From NCBI GenBank assembly GCA_963824705.1, contig CAWGQE010000003.1, forward strand, positions 2,433,028-2,497,027: a DNA stretch of 64,000 nt. The letters run 5' to 3'. The notes under the pieces are model-generated. The model searched no databases and was not told the DNA's origin. It worked only from the letters and a program-made list of their open reading frames with translations. This document shows positions 7,562-15,816 of the stretch, piece after piece. Source of the DNA: VRUE01 sp963824705. GTDB lineage: Bacteria > Actinomycetota > Thermoleophilia > Solirubrobacterales > 70-9. Position 1 is the first letter of the stretch. Every line of letters starts with the position of its first letter. The position numbers and the translations under genes are program-made.

Positions 7562-8436
7562 TAACTGTGCGCCCCCCTTGCCAGCCTCGCTGCGTCCTTG
7601 TCTGGCGACCTCCGGATTGCGCCAGAAACGCGTACCGCCTGAAGCGTCGACCGATCGTGAATCCGCATGATGTCAGCGCCCTCGCGCACCGCCAGTGCCG
7701 CCGCCGCGACCGTGCCCCACTCGCGCTCGCCCGCCGGCAAGCGCTCCTCCCAACTCCCACCCAAGACCTCGCCGATGAAGTCCTTGCGCGAGAGCGAGAC
7801 ATAGAGCGGCAGGCCGAGCGAGCGCAGCTCGCCGAGCCGCCGCAGGATCTCCAGGTCCTGCTCGGTGGTGAGGTCGAAGTCGAGTCCGGGGTCGATGGCG
7901 ATCTGCTCCTCGGCAACCCCAAGTCGCGAGGCCGCCTCGACTCTCCCCCCGAACCACGACTTGAGGTGCTCGACGACATCGTCGTATTCGCGCGCTGCGC
8001 GATCGACCCGCGGCGGACCCTCGATGTGCATCAGTACGTAGCCACAGCCCGCGCCGGCGACCAGCTCGAACATCTCCTCCGAGCCACCCGAGATGTCGTT
8101 AACGGCCGCCGCCCGCGCCGCCAGCGCCCGCCGGGCAACCTCGACCGAGAAGGTGTCGGCCGAGACCGGCACGCCCGCATCGGCCAGCCCTTCGATCGCC
8201 GGGACCAGCGCCGCCGCCTCTTCCTCGGCGCCGACCGGCGGCCCGCTGCGCGCCGCGACCGCGCCCACGTCGAGCATGTCGAAGCCGGCCTCGACCAGCG
8301 CCAGCCCGTCGGCGACAGCCTGCTCCGGCGTCCCGCTCCGAGCTCCCTCGAACATCGAGTCGGCGGTGACGTTGACGATCCCCGCCCCCAGCGGCTGCGC
8401 GAGGTCGAGGGTCCGATCGGCGAGTTTCCAGGGCAC
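7561..8436 (-). CDS. folP: Dihydropteroate synthase-like protein
   Basis: A 291-residue TIM-barrel pterin-binding protein. It keeps the order of DHPS landmarks but with altered residues: IVNVTADSMFEGAR (usual NVTPDSFSDGG), VSADTFS (usual DTxK), VNDISGG, DPGLDFDLTTEQ, SLSRKDFIG (usual SRKSFIG) and the terminal RIHD. These changes suggest a divergent DHPS paralogue; folate synthesis is likely but not certain. I chose the GTG at 8436, because an upstream in-frame ATG (8466) would run into the divergent HAD gene starting at 8460. Only 23 bases separate the two divergent starts, so both promoters must overlap neighbouring coding sequence or the messages are nearly leaderless. Confidence 0.8.
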   Translation of the reverse strand: MPWKLADRTLDLAQPLGAGIVNVTADSMFEGARSGTPEQAVADGLALVEAGFDMLDVGAVAARSGPPVGAEEEAAALVPAIEGLADAGVPVSADTFSVEVARRALAARAAAVNDISGGSEEMFELVAGAGCGYVLMHIEGPPRVDRAAREYDDVVEHLKSWFGGRVEAASRLGVAEEQIAIDPGLDFDLTTEQDLEILRRLGELRSLGLPLYVSLSRKDFIGEVLGGSWEERLPAGEREWGTVAAAALAVREGADIMRIHDRSTLQAVRVSGAIRRSPDKDAARLARGAHS

Positions 8437-8459
8437 GCCGCTACCGTAGCGACCGCACC

Positions 8460-9275
8460 ATGGCACTGCGATGCGTCTACACCGACCTCGACGGGACCCT
8501 GCTCGGGCAGGGAGCCTCGCTGTTCCGCGATGCCGAGGGAGGCTTCTCCCTGGCGCAGGCGCGCGGGCTCGAGGCCTGCCACCGGGCCGGCGTCGAGGTC
8601 GTGATCATGTCCGGCCGCCGCGAGCCCCAGGTCCACGAGGCGGCCCGCCTGATGGGCCAGACCTCCTACATCTACGAGGCCGGCTGCGCCTTCGCGATCG
8701 ACGGCGAGACGACGCTGCTGACCGGAGACCTCGTCCCCGACGAGGACGGCACGGTCTACGAGAAGCTCGAGCAAGAAGGCATCCCGAAGCTGCTCTTCGA
8801 GCGCTTCGAGGGGCAGCTCGAGTACCACTCGCCTTGGCACCACGGCCGCGTCCTCTCCCACCTCTTCCGCGGCAAGGTCGACGTCGGCGAGGCCAACGAG
8901 CTGCTCGCCGCCGAGGGCCACGAGAACCTGCGCCTGCTCGACAACGGCGCGATCGGCCGCGAGATGGCCGCGATCGACGGTCCCACCCACGCCTACCACC
9001 TGGTCCCGAAGATCGTCAGCAAGGCAAGCGCGGTCGCCGCTCACGCCCGCGCCCGCGGCTTCGACCCGGCCGAGTGCATCGCGGTCGGCGACTCGGTCGA
9101 GGATCTCGAGGTCGCCGCCGCGGTCGGCCGCTTCTTCGTCGTCGCCAACGGACCCGAGCGAGATCCCGGCCTGCGCGCCGCGCTCTCCGCCTGGGACAAC
9201 GCAACCGTCACCGAGGGGGCGATGGGCGACGGCTTCTACGAGGCGATCGTCTCCACCCTGATCGAGCGTAGCTAG
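8460..9275 (+). CDS. HAD-superfamily phosphatase (Cof/MPGP type)
   Basis: A 271-residue HAD hydrolase. Motif I is YTDLDGTLL near residue 8 (nucleophile Asp), motif II is the Ser in VIMSGRREPQ, a conserved Lys lies in VPKIVSKASA, and motif IV is AVGDSVEDLEVA near residue 208. The large cap inserted between motifs II and III fits the Cof/mannosyl-3-phosphoglycerate phosphatase branch. The substrate cannot be read. It starts at an ATG 23 bases from the divergent folP start and ends 4 bases before the next regulator frame, suggesting co-transcription with it. Confidence 0.85.
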   Translation: MALRCVYTDLDGTLLGQGASLFRDAEGGFSLAQARGLEACHRAGVEVVIMSGRREPQVHEAARLMGQTSYIYEAGCAFAIDGETTLLTGDLVPDEDGTVYEKLEQEGIPKLLFERFEGQLEYHSPWHHGRVLSHLFRGKVDVGEANELLAAEGHENLRLLDNGAIGREMAAIDGPTHAYHLVPKIVSKASAVAAHARARGFDPAECIAVGDSVEDLEVAAAVGRFFVVANGPERDPGLRAALSAWDNATVTEGAMGDGFYEAIVSTLIERS

Positions 9276-9279
9276 GGCG

Positions 9280-10005
9280 GTGACTAATATCGAGCCGATG
9301 GAGACCGCGACCGTCGCCGAGCAGGAGTACCTGGAGATCATGTTCTGGCTGGAGGAGGCCGGACTGCCGATGACCGGCGCCAACATCGCCCGCGCGATGC
9401 AGCTCTCGCCCCCCACCGTGCACGAAATGGTCGGCCGCCTCATCGACGACGGCTACGTCGAGCGCAACGCCGACAAATCGCTTGCCTTCACCGGGTCCGG
9501 GCGCGAGCACGCCAGCCACATCGTCCGCCGCCACCGCATGATCGAGCGCTTCCTCACCGACGTCCTCGGCATCCCCTGGGACGAGGTGCACGAGGAGGCG
9601 GAGCGGATCGAGCACGCGATGTCGCCGGTGCTGGAGGAGCGGATGCGGGCGGCGATCGGCGACGCGACGACCTGCCCGCACGGCCACCCGATCGTCGAGG
9701 GCGTGCGTGAGACCGGCGCTCTCCTGGCCGACGTACAGGTCGGCGCCAAGGTCCACGTGCTGCGCTTCGAGAACGAGGCGGAGGAGCTGCTCCACTACCT
9801 CAAAGAGGCCGGGTTGGAGCCGGGCCTGGAGGGCACGCTGAAGAGCTCCGACGAGGATGGGGTGACAATCGCCTCCGCCGATGGCTCGCACCGCGTCTCG
9901 CGCAGCGTCGCCGAGACGGTCTCCGTTCGCGCCGACCCGGCGCCGCCGCCACGGGCGGCAATCCCCGAGCAGCTAGTGCTGTCTCGTGACCGCTACGGCC
10001 GCTGA
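9280..10005 (+). CDS. DtxR/MntR-family metal-dependent regulator
   Basis: A protein of 235-241 residues with an amino-terminal winged helix (EQEYLEIMFWLEEAG... PPTVHEMVGRLI). Next comes an all-helical dimerisation and metal-binding domain with its usual Cys/His signature (ATTCPHGHPI), then an SH3/FeoA-like carboxy-terminal domain. Family members repress iron or manganese genes when loaded with Fe(II) or Mn(II). The start is ambiguous: the GTG at 9280 lies 4 bases after the HAD stop, and an ATG at 9298 matches the usual family start. Neither has a strong ribosome binding site. Downstream on the opposite strand is an operon with two ferritin-like proteins, so an iron role is plausible. Confidence 0.85.
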   Translation: MTNIEPMETATVAEQEYLEIMFWLEEAGLPMTGANIARAMQLSPPTVHEMVGRLIDDGYVERNADKSLAFTGSGREHASHIVRRHRMIERFLTDVLGIPWDEVHEEAERIEHAMSPVLEERMRAAIGDATTCPHGHPIVEGVRETGALLADVQVGAKVHVLRFENEAEELLHYLKEAGLEPGLEGTLKSSDEDGVTIASADGSHRVSRSVAETVSVRADPAPPPRAAIPEQLVLSRDRYGR

Positions 10006-10015
10006 GCCCAGCCGC

Positions 10016-10699
10016 CTACTGCGGGATGGCCACCGAGACGATCGGCTCCGAGGTCGGGTGGCTGCTGCCGCCGCGCGGCTCCGCGGTCACCATCACCGTG
10101 TTGACGCCCTGCATGTCGTCGATCACCGCGGTTGCCGTGCCGTCGCGGTTGGGGACGAACAAGGTCTTCGCCGATTCGATCCGCTTGCCGCGCTGAACCC
10201 AGGCCTGGAGGACCTCGCTGGAGGGGAGCTGGTGGACGTTGGCCAGTCGCAGCGTGCCGCTGTCGCCGTCGCGGACCATCTTCGCGGTCACCCCCGGAGC
10301 GTGTCCCGCGGCAACCGTGGTCGTGCCGCCGGCCGAGCCGGAGTCACGGATCGCGTAGCCGGCCACCCCGGCGACGAGGAGCGCGAGTGCCGCCAGTCCA
10401 ACGGCGGGACGCAGGCCGAGAGCGCGCATCCTGCCGCCGAGGCGGATTCCCGACCCCTTTCGGCCCGCGTCGGCCTCGACTTCGCCCATGATCCGGGACC
10501 GCAGCCGCGCCGGTGGCTCGACCCTCTCCACCGACTCGGGCAGCACCCGCACGGCCGGCCGCAGCCATTCGAGCTCGCTGCGGCATTCCTCGCAGGCGGC
10601 CAGGTGCTGCTCCACCTCCGCCGCCTCGCCCGGCTCCAGCGAGCCAAGGAGGTAGGCAGCAATATCGTCGCGTCGCGTCTCGTGTTCTCTCTCGTTCAT
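10016..10699 (-). CDS. Anti-sigma factor (zinc-finger, RskA-like)
   Basis: A 227-residue membrane protein. The amino-terminal cytoplasmic anti-sigma domain has the zinc motif HLAACEEC (residues about 32-39). A single transmembrane helix follows (about 97-115, PAVGLAALALLVAGVAGYAI). The outside domain resembles the RskA carboxy-terminal region (VHQLPSSEVLQAWV and DGTATAVIDD). It binds and inactivates the sigma factor encoded immediately upstream, whose stop overlaps this start by four bases (ATGA). Release probably follows regulated proteolysis or redox change in the zinc site (known for the family). Confidence 0.9.
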   Translation of the reverse strand: MNEREHETRRDDIAAYLLGSLEPGEAAEVEQHLAACEECRSELEWLRPAVRVLPESVERVEPPARLRSRIMGEVEADAGRKGSGIRLGGRMRALGLRPAVGLAALALLVAGVAGYAIRDSGSAGGTTTVAAGHAPGVTAKMVRDGDSGTLRLANVHQLPSSEVLQAWVQRGKRIESAKTLFVPNRDGTATAVIDDMQGVNTVMVTAEPRGGSSHPTSEPIVSVAIPQ

Positions 10700-11262
10700 G
10701 CCAAGCCCCCCGCAAGTCGTCCCCTGATCTTCTCCAAGCCGAGCCGCATGCGGCCCTTGACGGTGCCCAGCGGCGCCCCGACCATCGTGGCGATCTCAGA
10801 CTGACTGAAGCCGCCGAAGTAGGCGAGCTCGATCACCTTCGACTGCTCGCCGGGCAGCTCGTCGAGAGCGCCACGCACCTCTCGGGCGGTCTCGCGACGC
10901 AGCGCCTCCGTATCGGTGAACTCGTCCGCGGGGCGCTGCTCGAGCACCGCCTCGTCATCGAAGCCGAGCTTCGGCGCCCGGCTGGAGCGACTGCGCAGCA
11001 GGTCGATCGCCCGGTTGCGGACGATCCCCAGCATCCAGGAGCGGACGCTGCCGCGCGCCCGGTCGTAGCGGGCGCCGCTGCGCCAAATCGAGACGAAGGC
11101 CTCCTGGGTGACGTCCTCGGCCGCCGCCCGCTCGCCGACGATCCTGTAGGCCAGCGAGTAGGCGGCACCGCCGTGGCGGTCGTAGAACACCTCGAAAGCC
11201 GCGGCGTCCTTCTCACCGATCAGCGGCATCAGCTCCTCGTCTGCGAGGCGCTCCGGCTTCAT
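10696..11262 (-). CDS. ECF RNA polymerase sigma factor (SigK-like)
   Basis: A 188-residue sigma-70 family protein. Region 2 spans about residues 25-95 (AEDVTQEAFVSIWR, then RSWMLGIVRNRAIDLLRSR). Region 4 spans about 125-180 (VIELAYFGGFSQSEIATMV, then LGTVKGRMRLGLEKIR). I chose the ATG at 11262, which overlaps the stop of the ferritin-like gene upstream (ATGA), over a much longer open frame that lacks homology. Downstream is its anti-sigma factor, also overlapping by four bases. Sigma and anti-sigma are therefore translated from a transcript that begins with two ferritin-like genes, so the sigma factor may activate that promoter. Confidence 0.92.
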   Translation of the reverse strand: MKPERLADEELMPLIGEKDAAAFEVFYDRHGGAAYSLAYRIVGERAAAEDVTQEAFVSIWRSGARYDRARGSVRSWMLGIVRNRAIDLLRSRSSRAPKLGFDDEAVLEQRPADEFTDTEALRRETAREVRGALDELPGEQSKVIELAYFGGFSQSEIATMVGAPLGTVKGRMRLGLEKIRGRLAGGLA

Positions 11263-11900
11263 GCGATGAAGGGTTCCACCGCCTTGAGGACTTCGGCTTC
11301 GTCGAGTGAGGGGTCGAATGCTTCCGGCGACGGTTCCTGCTTGTTCTGCAGGCGGATCGCCGCCGCGTGGCGTGCCTCGACCTGGACGATCGAGCCGGCC
11401 GCGCCGAGCACTTCTTTGGACTTGATCTGCGGCGCGGCGCCGTTGTAGGCGCTGACGCCGGTGTCCTCGAAGGTCTGGGCGAGCTTGAGGAAGCCGGTGG
11501 TGCCGCTGTAGGGGAAGTCGAACTTCGGCTCCGCGACGGGCTTGCCACCCAGCTTCTTGATCGTTTCGGTCAACGCTCCGACATGTTCGTCCTCGTCGCG
11601 GGCGACCAGGTCGATCAGGCTCTTCAGCTCGCCACTCGCTCCGGCCCGTTGCTTCGCTTCCTTGTAGAAGGTCGACTCCAGGTACTCGAGGGTGAGGGCG
11701 AAGTTGAGGATGCCGACGTCGCCCCCTTCGGACATCGCCAGCGCTCGGCTGACGAACGGCGCGACCGACATGGCGCCGTAGACGGCACCCGCGGCCAGGG
11801 CCCCCTTGAGGATCACCTCGCTGCGGGAAAAGTCGCCATCGTCGGCTGCGTCGATGTGGACGCCGGCGAGCTCGGGCTGTGCCAGTTCTTGGTCGTTCAT
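11259..11900 (-). CDS. Ferritin-like domain protein (Ferritin_2 type)
   Basis: A 213-residue four-helix-bundle protein. Metal-ligand positions are visible: LEYLES in helix 1, ARDEDEHVGAL (ExxH) in helix 2 and VQVEARHAAAI (ExxxH) in the last helix. A hydrophobic stretch near residues 30-48 (LKGALAAGAVYGAM) follows a SRSE segment and could anchor or export the protein. It is a paralogue of the gene upstream; both share GILNxALTLEYLExxFY and a KKLGGKP segment. The family includes desiccation-associated and uncharacterised bacterial proteins. Iron binding is inferred from residues, and function is otherwise unknown. Confidence 0.85.
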   Translation of the reverse strand: MNDQELAQPELAGVHIDAADDGDFSRSEVILKGALAAGAVYGAMSVAPFVSRALAMSEGGDVGILNFALTLEYLESTFYKEAKQRAGASGELKSLIDLVARDEDEHVGALTETIKKLGGKPVAEPKFDFPYSGTTGFLKLAQTFEDTGVSAYNGAAPQIKSKEVLGAAGSIVQVEARHAAAIRLQNKQEPSPEAFDPSLDEAEVLKAVEPFIA

Positions 11901-11929
11901 CTCGTTCTCCTTTCGCTTCGCTCGCCGGT

Positions 11930-12601
11930 TCAGCTGACGATGAAGGGTTCGACGGACTTGAGCACTTCAGGCGCGCCGGCCGGTACCGCAAAGGCACCGT
12001 CGGGCGTGATCGATTCGCCCAGCAGCGTGTTCAGGGTCGCCGCATGGCGGCCCTCGACGCTGTGGATCGAGAGCGCCGCCGCGAGCACTTCCGCGGCCTT
12101 GATGTTGGTCGCCTGGCCCAGATAGGCAGCGGCGCCGAGGTTCTCGACGGTCCCGGCCAGTTCGAGCACGGACTTGGCGCTCTTCAGGGGGAATTCGGTC
12201 TTGGGCTTCGGCGCGGGCTTCCCGCCAAGTTTCTTGACGAACCCGGTGAGCGCGGCGACGTGTTCGGCCTCCTCGCTGCCGAACTTGCGGATAGTCGCCA
12301 GATCGGAGCCCTTGAAGAGGCCGCTCTTGACCACGTCGGCGTAGAAGGCGGTCTCCAGGTACTCCAAGGTCAGCGCGTAGTTGAGGATGCCGACGTCTCC
12401 CTTGCCGAATTTTTCCTCGATCACGGCGTCGCCACCCGCCGCGGCGGTGGTTGCGGTGGTCGTGGTCGAGCTGCTGTCGCTGCCACAAGCAACTAGAAAC
12501 GCGGCGGCGGCAGAGCCCCCGCCCAGCGCAATGAACTTGCGCCGCGAGACTGGGTCCTTCGCCATTCGGGCCAAGGCGTTCGGTTCTTTTGGAACAGCCA
12601 T
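11930..12601 (-). CDS. Tat-exported ferritin-like lipoprotein
   Basis: A 223-residue protein whose amino terminus carries a twin-arginine motif (SRRKFIALGGG) and a lipobox (AFLVAC), so it should be exported folded and lipid-anchored. A Ser/Thr-rich linker leads to a ferritin-like bundle with LEYLET, GSEEAEHVAAL and VEGRHAA, the same ligand pattern as the paralogue downstream. The ATG at 12601 follows a clear AGGAGG box five bases away; the frame stays open upstream, but that part lacks a signal. It is the first gene of the ferritin-ferritin-sigma-antisigma operon. Folded export would fit a cofactor-containing protein. Confidence 0.88.
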   Translation of the reverse strand: MAVPKEPNALARMAKDPVSRRKFIALGGGSAAAAFLVACGSDSSSTTTTATTAAAGGDAVIEEKFGKGDVGILNYALTLEYLETAFYADVVKSGLFKGSDLATIRKFGSEEAEHVAALTGFVKKLGGKPAPKPKTEFPLKSAKSVLELAGTVENLGAAAYLGQATNIKAAEVLAAALSIHSVEGRHAATLNTLLGESITPDGAFAVPAGAPEVLKSVEPFIVS

Positions 12602-12664
12602 GCTGCCTCCTGGTCGCAGTTGGGTTCTTTTCCCACTACGGACCAAGGCGGCCATTGGATCAGG

Positions 12665-12773
12665 GCACGTCCCGGCAGGGGTGGAACGTCTTGTACTTTT
12701 TCGGTGCGGGGCGCAGGCGACAGCCCACTGGCGTTCACCGAAAAAGTTAAGTGGAACCCCTACCGGGATGTGC
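12665..12773. repeat. Extragenic inverted repeat, copy A
   Basis: Outer arms at 12665-12682 and 12756-12773 pair over 18 bases with two wobble-type differences. The inner arms CTTTTTCGGTG (12696-12706) and CACCGAAAAAG (12736-12746) pair perfectly. Between outer and inner stems the two sides differ (GTCTTGTA against TTAAGTGG). It begins two bases after the aminotransferase stop and ends about 60 bases before the ferritin operon start. Related copies are at 24507-24619 and 53451-53566. Confidence 0.8.
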
Positions 12774-12774
12774 G

Positions 12775-13878
12775 CTAAGCCGGTGACGCCGCGCGGACGC
12801 GCTCCAGAGCGCGGGCGATGCGGGCCACGCCCTCCGGAATCCGCTCCGGAGGCACGCTGGCAAAGGAGAGGCGGAGGCTGTTCTCCCCCCCCTCGATCAT
12901 GAAGTCCGGGCCGGCGACGAAAGCGACCCCCTCGCCCTTGGCCTCGGCGAGAAGCGCGGAGGTATCGGTGCCCTCGGCGAGGTCGAGCCAGAGGAAGTAG
13001 CCGCCGCCCGGGACGACGAACTCGGCCTCGGGGATCTGCTCGCCCAGCGCCTCGACCAGAGCGTCGCGACGCTCGCGCAGCGCGCCTTTGACGAAATCGA
13101 TGTTGGCGTCGAGCTTCCCCGAGCGACAGAGCTCCAGCACCACGGCCTCGGCCAGCATGTTGGGCGAGATGTAGGTCTCGTTGGCGCGCTTGGCCAGCTG
13201 GGCGATCTCCCCAGCCGGCCCGGCCAGATAGCCGACCCTGACGCCCGGGCTGACGGTCTTGGAGAAAGATGAAGCGTGGACGACCCGATCGGCGTTGTCC
13301 AGCGAGAGCATCGACTCCATCGCCTCGCCCTCGAAGGGAAGCTCGCGGTAGGGATCGTCCTCGAAGATCCAGAAGCCGTGCTTGGCGGCCAGCTCGACCA
13401 GGCGCGTGCGCTTCGCGGCCGAGAGCGTGCAGCCGGCCGGGTTGTGAAAGTTGGGGATGACGTGGGCGAGCTTGATCGGACCGTCCTGTAGCGCGGCTTC
13501 GAACGCCCCCAGGTCGAGACCGTCGTCCTCCAAGGGCACCGGCACCAGCTCGACACCGAGCCGCTGCAGCATCAGCAGCGTGCGGTCATAGGTCGGCTGC
13601 TCGACAACGACCCGATCGCCAGCCTCGAGCAGATGCTCGAACAGCATCCAGCCCGCCTCCAGCGAGCCGTTGGCGATCATCACCTGTCCGGCGTCGAGTC
13701 CGCCGTGCCGCTCGGCGACCCACTGGCAGAGCCCAGGATGCCCGATCCCCGTCCCGTAAGAGAGCGCCTTTTCCCAATCCTCGGCCAACGCGACGGCAGC
13801 AGCGTCCCGCACAGCTTCCCGCGGCAGGATGTCCGCGCTGGGAGCTCCGCGAGCGAATGAAATCGTGTCCTGAGCCAT
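12775..13878 (-). CDS. PLP-dependent aminotransferase (class I/II, MocR-like catalytic domain)
   Basis: A 367-residue fold-type I aminotransferase starting MAQDTISFARGAPS. The PLP Schiff-base lysine is in SSFSKTVSPGVRVGY. The cofactor-contacting Asn and Asp regions are visible as IPNFHNPAG and IFEDDPYRELPF, with a carboxy-terminal Arg in ENSLRLSFA. The sequence is closest in style to 2-aminoadipate/valine-pyruvate aminotransferases, which lack the GntR domain of MocR regulators. The ATG at 13878 was chosen; a GTG precedes it directly. The longer upstream frame overlaps the divergent DUF559 gene and is spurious. The amino acid substrate is not determinable. Confidence 0.85.
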   Translation of the reverse strand: MAQDTISFARGAPSADILPREAVRDAAAVALAEDWEKALSYGTGIGHPGLCQWVAERHGGLDAGQVMIANGSLEAGWMLFEHLLEAGDRVVVEQPTYDRTLLMLQRLGVELVPVPLEDDGLDLGAFEAALQDGPIKLAHVIPNFHNPAGCTLSAAKRTRLVELAAKHGFWIFEDDPYRELPFEGEAMESMLSLDNADRVVHASSFSKTVSPGVRVGYLAGPAGEIAQLAKRANETYISPNMLAEAVVLELCRSGKLDANIDFVKGALRERRDALVEALGEQIPEAEFVVPGGGYFLWLDLAEGTDTSALLAEAKGEGVAFVAGPDFMIEGGENSLRLSFASVPPERIPEGVARIARALERVRAASPA

Positions 13879-13942
13879 CACGTCCGAGCCTAGCAACGCG
13901 CCCCAACTAGCGGACTCCCCGCCCCAAAGGGGGCGAACCAGG

Positions 13943-13992
13943 GGCGTGTCCGAGCTTATGCATCCATATGGAAGCGAAAACTCGGACACGCC
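13943..13992. repeat. 12-bp inverted repeat between divergent genes
   Basis: GGCGTGTCCGAG (13943-13954) and CTCGGACACGCC (13981-13992) are perfect reverse complements around a 26-base loop. It lies in the divergent space between the aminotransferase (start 13878) and the AbiEi/DUF559 gene (start 14016), so it cannot be a terminator for either. AbiEi antitoxins repress by binding inverted repeats upstream of themselves, so an operator is a reasonable guess. Confidence 0.55.
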
Positions 13993-14015
13993 TTGGGGAA
14001 GAGAGGGGGCAGGCG

Positions 14016-14915
14016 ATGGCGCGGCTGGCAACGCGACAGCACGGGGTAGTGGGACGGCGCCAGCTGGTAGCGCTGGGAGTCGGGAAGGCGACAATCGAGA
14101 GGTGGCTGCGTGCCGGGCGTTTGCATCGGCTGCACCGCGAGACTTTCGCGGTTGGTCACGGTCGAGTGAGCCAGCACGGGCGCTGGCTTGCCGCGGTCCT
14201 TGCCTGCGGCGACGGGGCGCTGCTGAGCCATCGAAGCGCCGCCGCGCTCTGGGGCCTCGCACGGCAACGGGGGTCGACAATCGATGTGACGGGTCTGATC
14301 GGGCGCCAGTTCGATCCAGGCCGGGACGGCATCCGCCTGCATCGTGGCCAGCTCTTCCCTGGCGATGCGACCGAACAAAGCGGCATTCCGGTTACGACCG
14401 TCGCCCGAACACTGTTCGACCTCGCCGAAGTCGTCAAGTTCCGGCAACTGCGGCGGGCTTGGGAAGAGGCCGACCGGCTTCACCTCCTCCGGCTGCCAAT
14501 CGTGGAACGAGTCTGCGAGCTGGGCTACGGGCGCCATGCACTGCGACCGATCCGGCGGCTCCTCACCGAAGCCCGGGTGCCCACCTACGCTCGCTCACCG
14601 CTGGAGAACCGCTTCGCCGAGTTCTGCCGCGAGTACCTCGCGGACTTGCCCGCCCCGCTCACCAACGTCTCGATCCTCGACCACGAGGTCGACGCGTACT
14701 GGCCCGGTCATCGCCTCGTCGTCGAGATGGACAGCTGGGAATTCCACAGCCACCGTGCAGCCTTCGAGAGCGACCGAGCCCGCGACGCCGCAATGCAGAC
14801 CACGGGCTACCGAGTCATCCGCCTCACCCACCGCCAACTGGAAACCGAAGCCCCCCGAATAGCCACCCAGCTACGAGCGCTGCTCAGCTCAAATCGCCGC
14901 CAACCAGCGCGGTAG
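14016..14915 (+). CDS. AbiEi-type antitoxin domain fused to DUF559 nuclease-like domain
   Basis: A 299-residue protein. The amino terminus resembles the winged-helix of AbiEi type IV antitoxins (RQHGVVGRRQLVALGV... ATIERWLRAGRLHRLH). The carboxy terminus is a DUF559/Vsr-like PD-(D/E)xK domain: ENRFAEFC, EVDAYWPGHRLVVEMDSWEFH with the D...ExD pattern, and TGYRVIRLTH. No AbiEii nucleotidyltransferase partner adjoins it, so it is an orphan by context. The ATG at 14016 follows a strong purine-rich box (GAGAGGGGGCAGG). An in-frame ATG at 13968 sits inside a hairpin and is less likely. Fusions like this are common in actinobacteria, but their function is unknown. Confidence 0.8.
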   Translation: MARLATRQHGVVGRRQLVALGVGKATIERWLRAGRLHRLHRETFAVGHGRVSQHGRWLAAVLACGDGALLSHRSAAALWGLARQRGSTIDVTGLIGRQFDPGRDGIRLHRGQLFPGDATEQSGIPVTTVARTLFDLAEVVKFRQLRRAWEEADRLHLLRLPIVERVCELGYGRHALRPIRRLLTEARVPTYARSPLENRFAEFCREYLADLPAPLTNVSILDHEVDAYWPGHRLVVEMDSWEFHSHRAAFESDRARDAAMQTTGYRVIRLTHRQLETEAPRIATQLRALLSSNRRQPAR

Positions 14916-14940
14916 CAACGCCCCATGGAGGGGTCGCTAC
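14912..14940. terminator. Hairpin between convergent DUF559 gene and sucD
   Basis: GTAGCaacgCCCC and GGGGtcGCTAC pair around ATGGA, giving an imperfect stem that includes the DUF559 stop codon and ends just before the sucD stop. Its position between convergent genes suggests a bidirectional terminator without a T-run. Confidence 0.5.
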
Positions 14941-14943
14941 GCC

Positions 14944-15816
14944 CTAACCGCGCAGCACTTCGACGGCGATCTTTGCCGTCTCGGTCGGGCTTTCGCCGAC
15001 CCGCACGCCCTTGGCCTCGAGCGCTTCCTTCTTTGCCTGCGCGGTCCCCGAGGAGCCGGAGATGATCGCGCCGGCGTGGCCCATCTGCTTGCCGGGAGGC
15101 GCGGTGAAGCCGGCGATGTAGGCGACCACGGGCTTGGAGATATCGGAGGCGATGAACTCGGCGGCCCGCTCCTCGGCGTCGCCGCCGATCTCGCCGACCA
15201 TGACGATCATCTCGGTCTCCGGATCGACCTCGTAGAGCTTGAGGATGTCGATGAAGTCCGAGCCGATGATCGGGTCGCCGCCGATGCCGACGATCGAGGA
15301 GTTGCCCTCGCCCGCCTGCTTCAACTCGTTGCCGATCTGGTAGGTCAGCGTGCCCGACTTGGAGACGACGCCGATCTTGCCCGGGTCGAAGAACTGGGCC
15401 GGGATGATGCCGACGTTGGCCTTGCCGGGAGACAGGACGCCGGGGCAGTTGGGGCCGATCAGCCGCACCCCCGCCTGCTTCGCCTTCCAGTAGGTCTTCA
15501 GCATGTCGAGCACCGGAATGCCCTCCGTGATCGCGATCACCGTCTCGACCCCGGACTCGATCGCCTCGTCGATCGCCGGCGCGGCGAAGCGGGCGGGAAC
15601 GAAGATCATCGAAGTGTTGGCGCCCCGCTGCTCGACCGCCTCGCGGATCGAGTCGAAGATCGGCACGCCCTCGACGTTCTGGCCGCCCTTACCCGGCGTG
15701 ACCCCGGCGACCAGATCGGTGCCGTAGGCCTGGTTGCGCAGCCCGTGGAAGGAACCCTCGCGGCCGGTCAGGCCGGAGACGACCAGCTTCGTGTCCTCGT
15801 TGACGATGATCGACAT
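14944..15816 (-). CDS. sucD: Succinyl-CoA synthetase alpha subunit
   Basis: A 290-residue ADP/GDP-forming succinyl-CoA ligase alpha chain of the TCA cycle. The CoA-binding Rossmann segment is LVVSGLTGREGSFHGL, then IGPNCPGVLSPG and VVSKSGTLTYQIG. The active-site phosphohistidine is in KQMGHAGAIISG (about residue 246). The ATG at 15816 shares one base with the sucC stop (TGATG), so alpha is translated coupled to beta. Length and motifs are standard. It pairs with SucC to form the heterodimer or tetramer. Confidence 0.95.
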   Translation of the reverse strand: MSIIVNEDTKLVVSGLTGREGSFHGLRNQAYGTDLVAGVTPGKGGQNVEGVPIFDSIREAVEQRGANTSMIFVPARFAAPAIDEAIESGVETVIAITEGIPVLDMLKTYWKAKQAGVRLIGPNCPGVLSPGKANVGIIPAQFFDPGKIGVVSKSGTLTYQIGNELKQAGEGNSSIVGIGGDPIIGSDFIDILKLYEVDPETEMIVMVGEIGGDAEERAAEFIASDISKPVVAYIAGFTAPPGKQMGHAGAIISGSSGTAQAKKEALEAKGVRVGESPTETAKIAVEVLRG

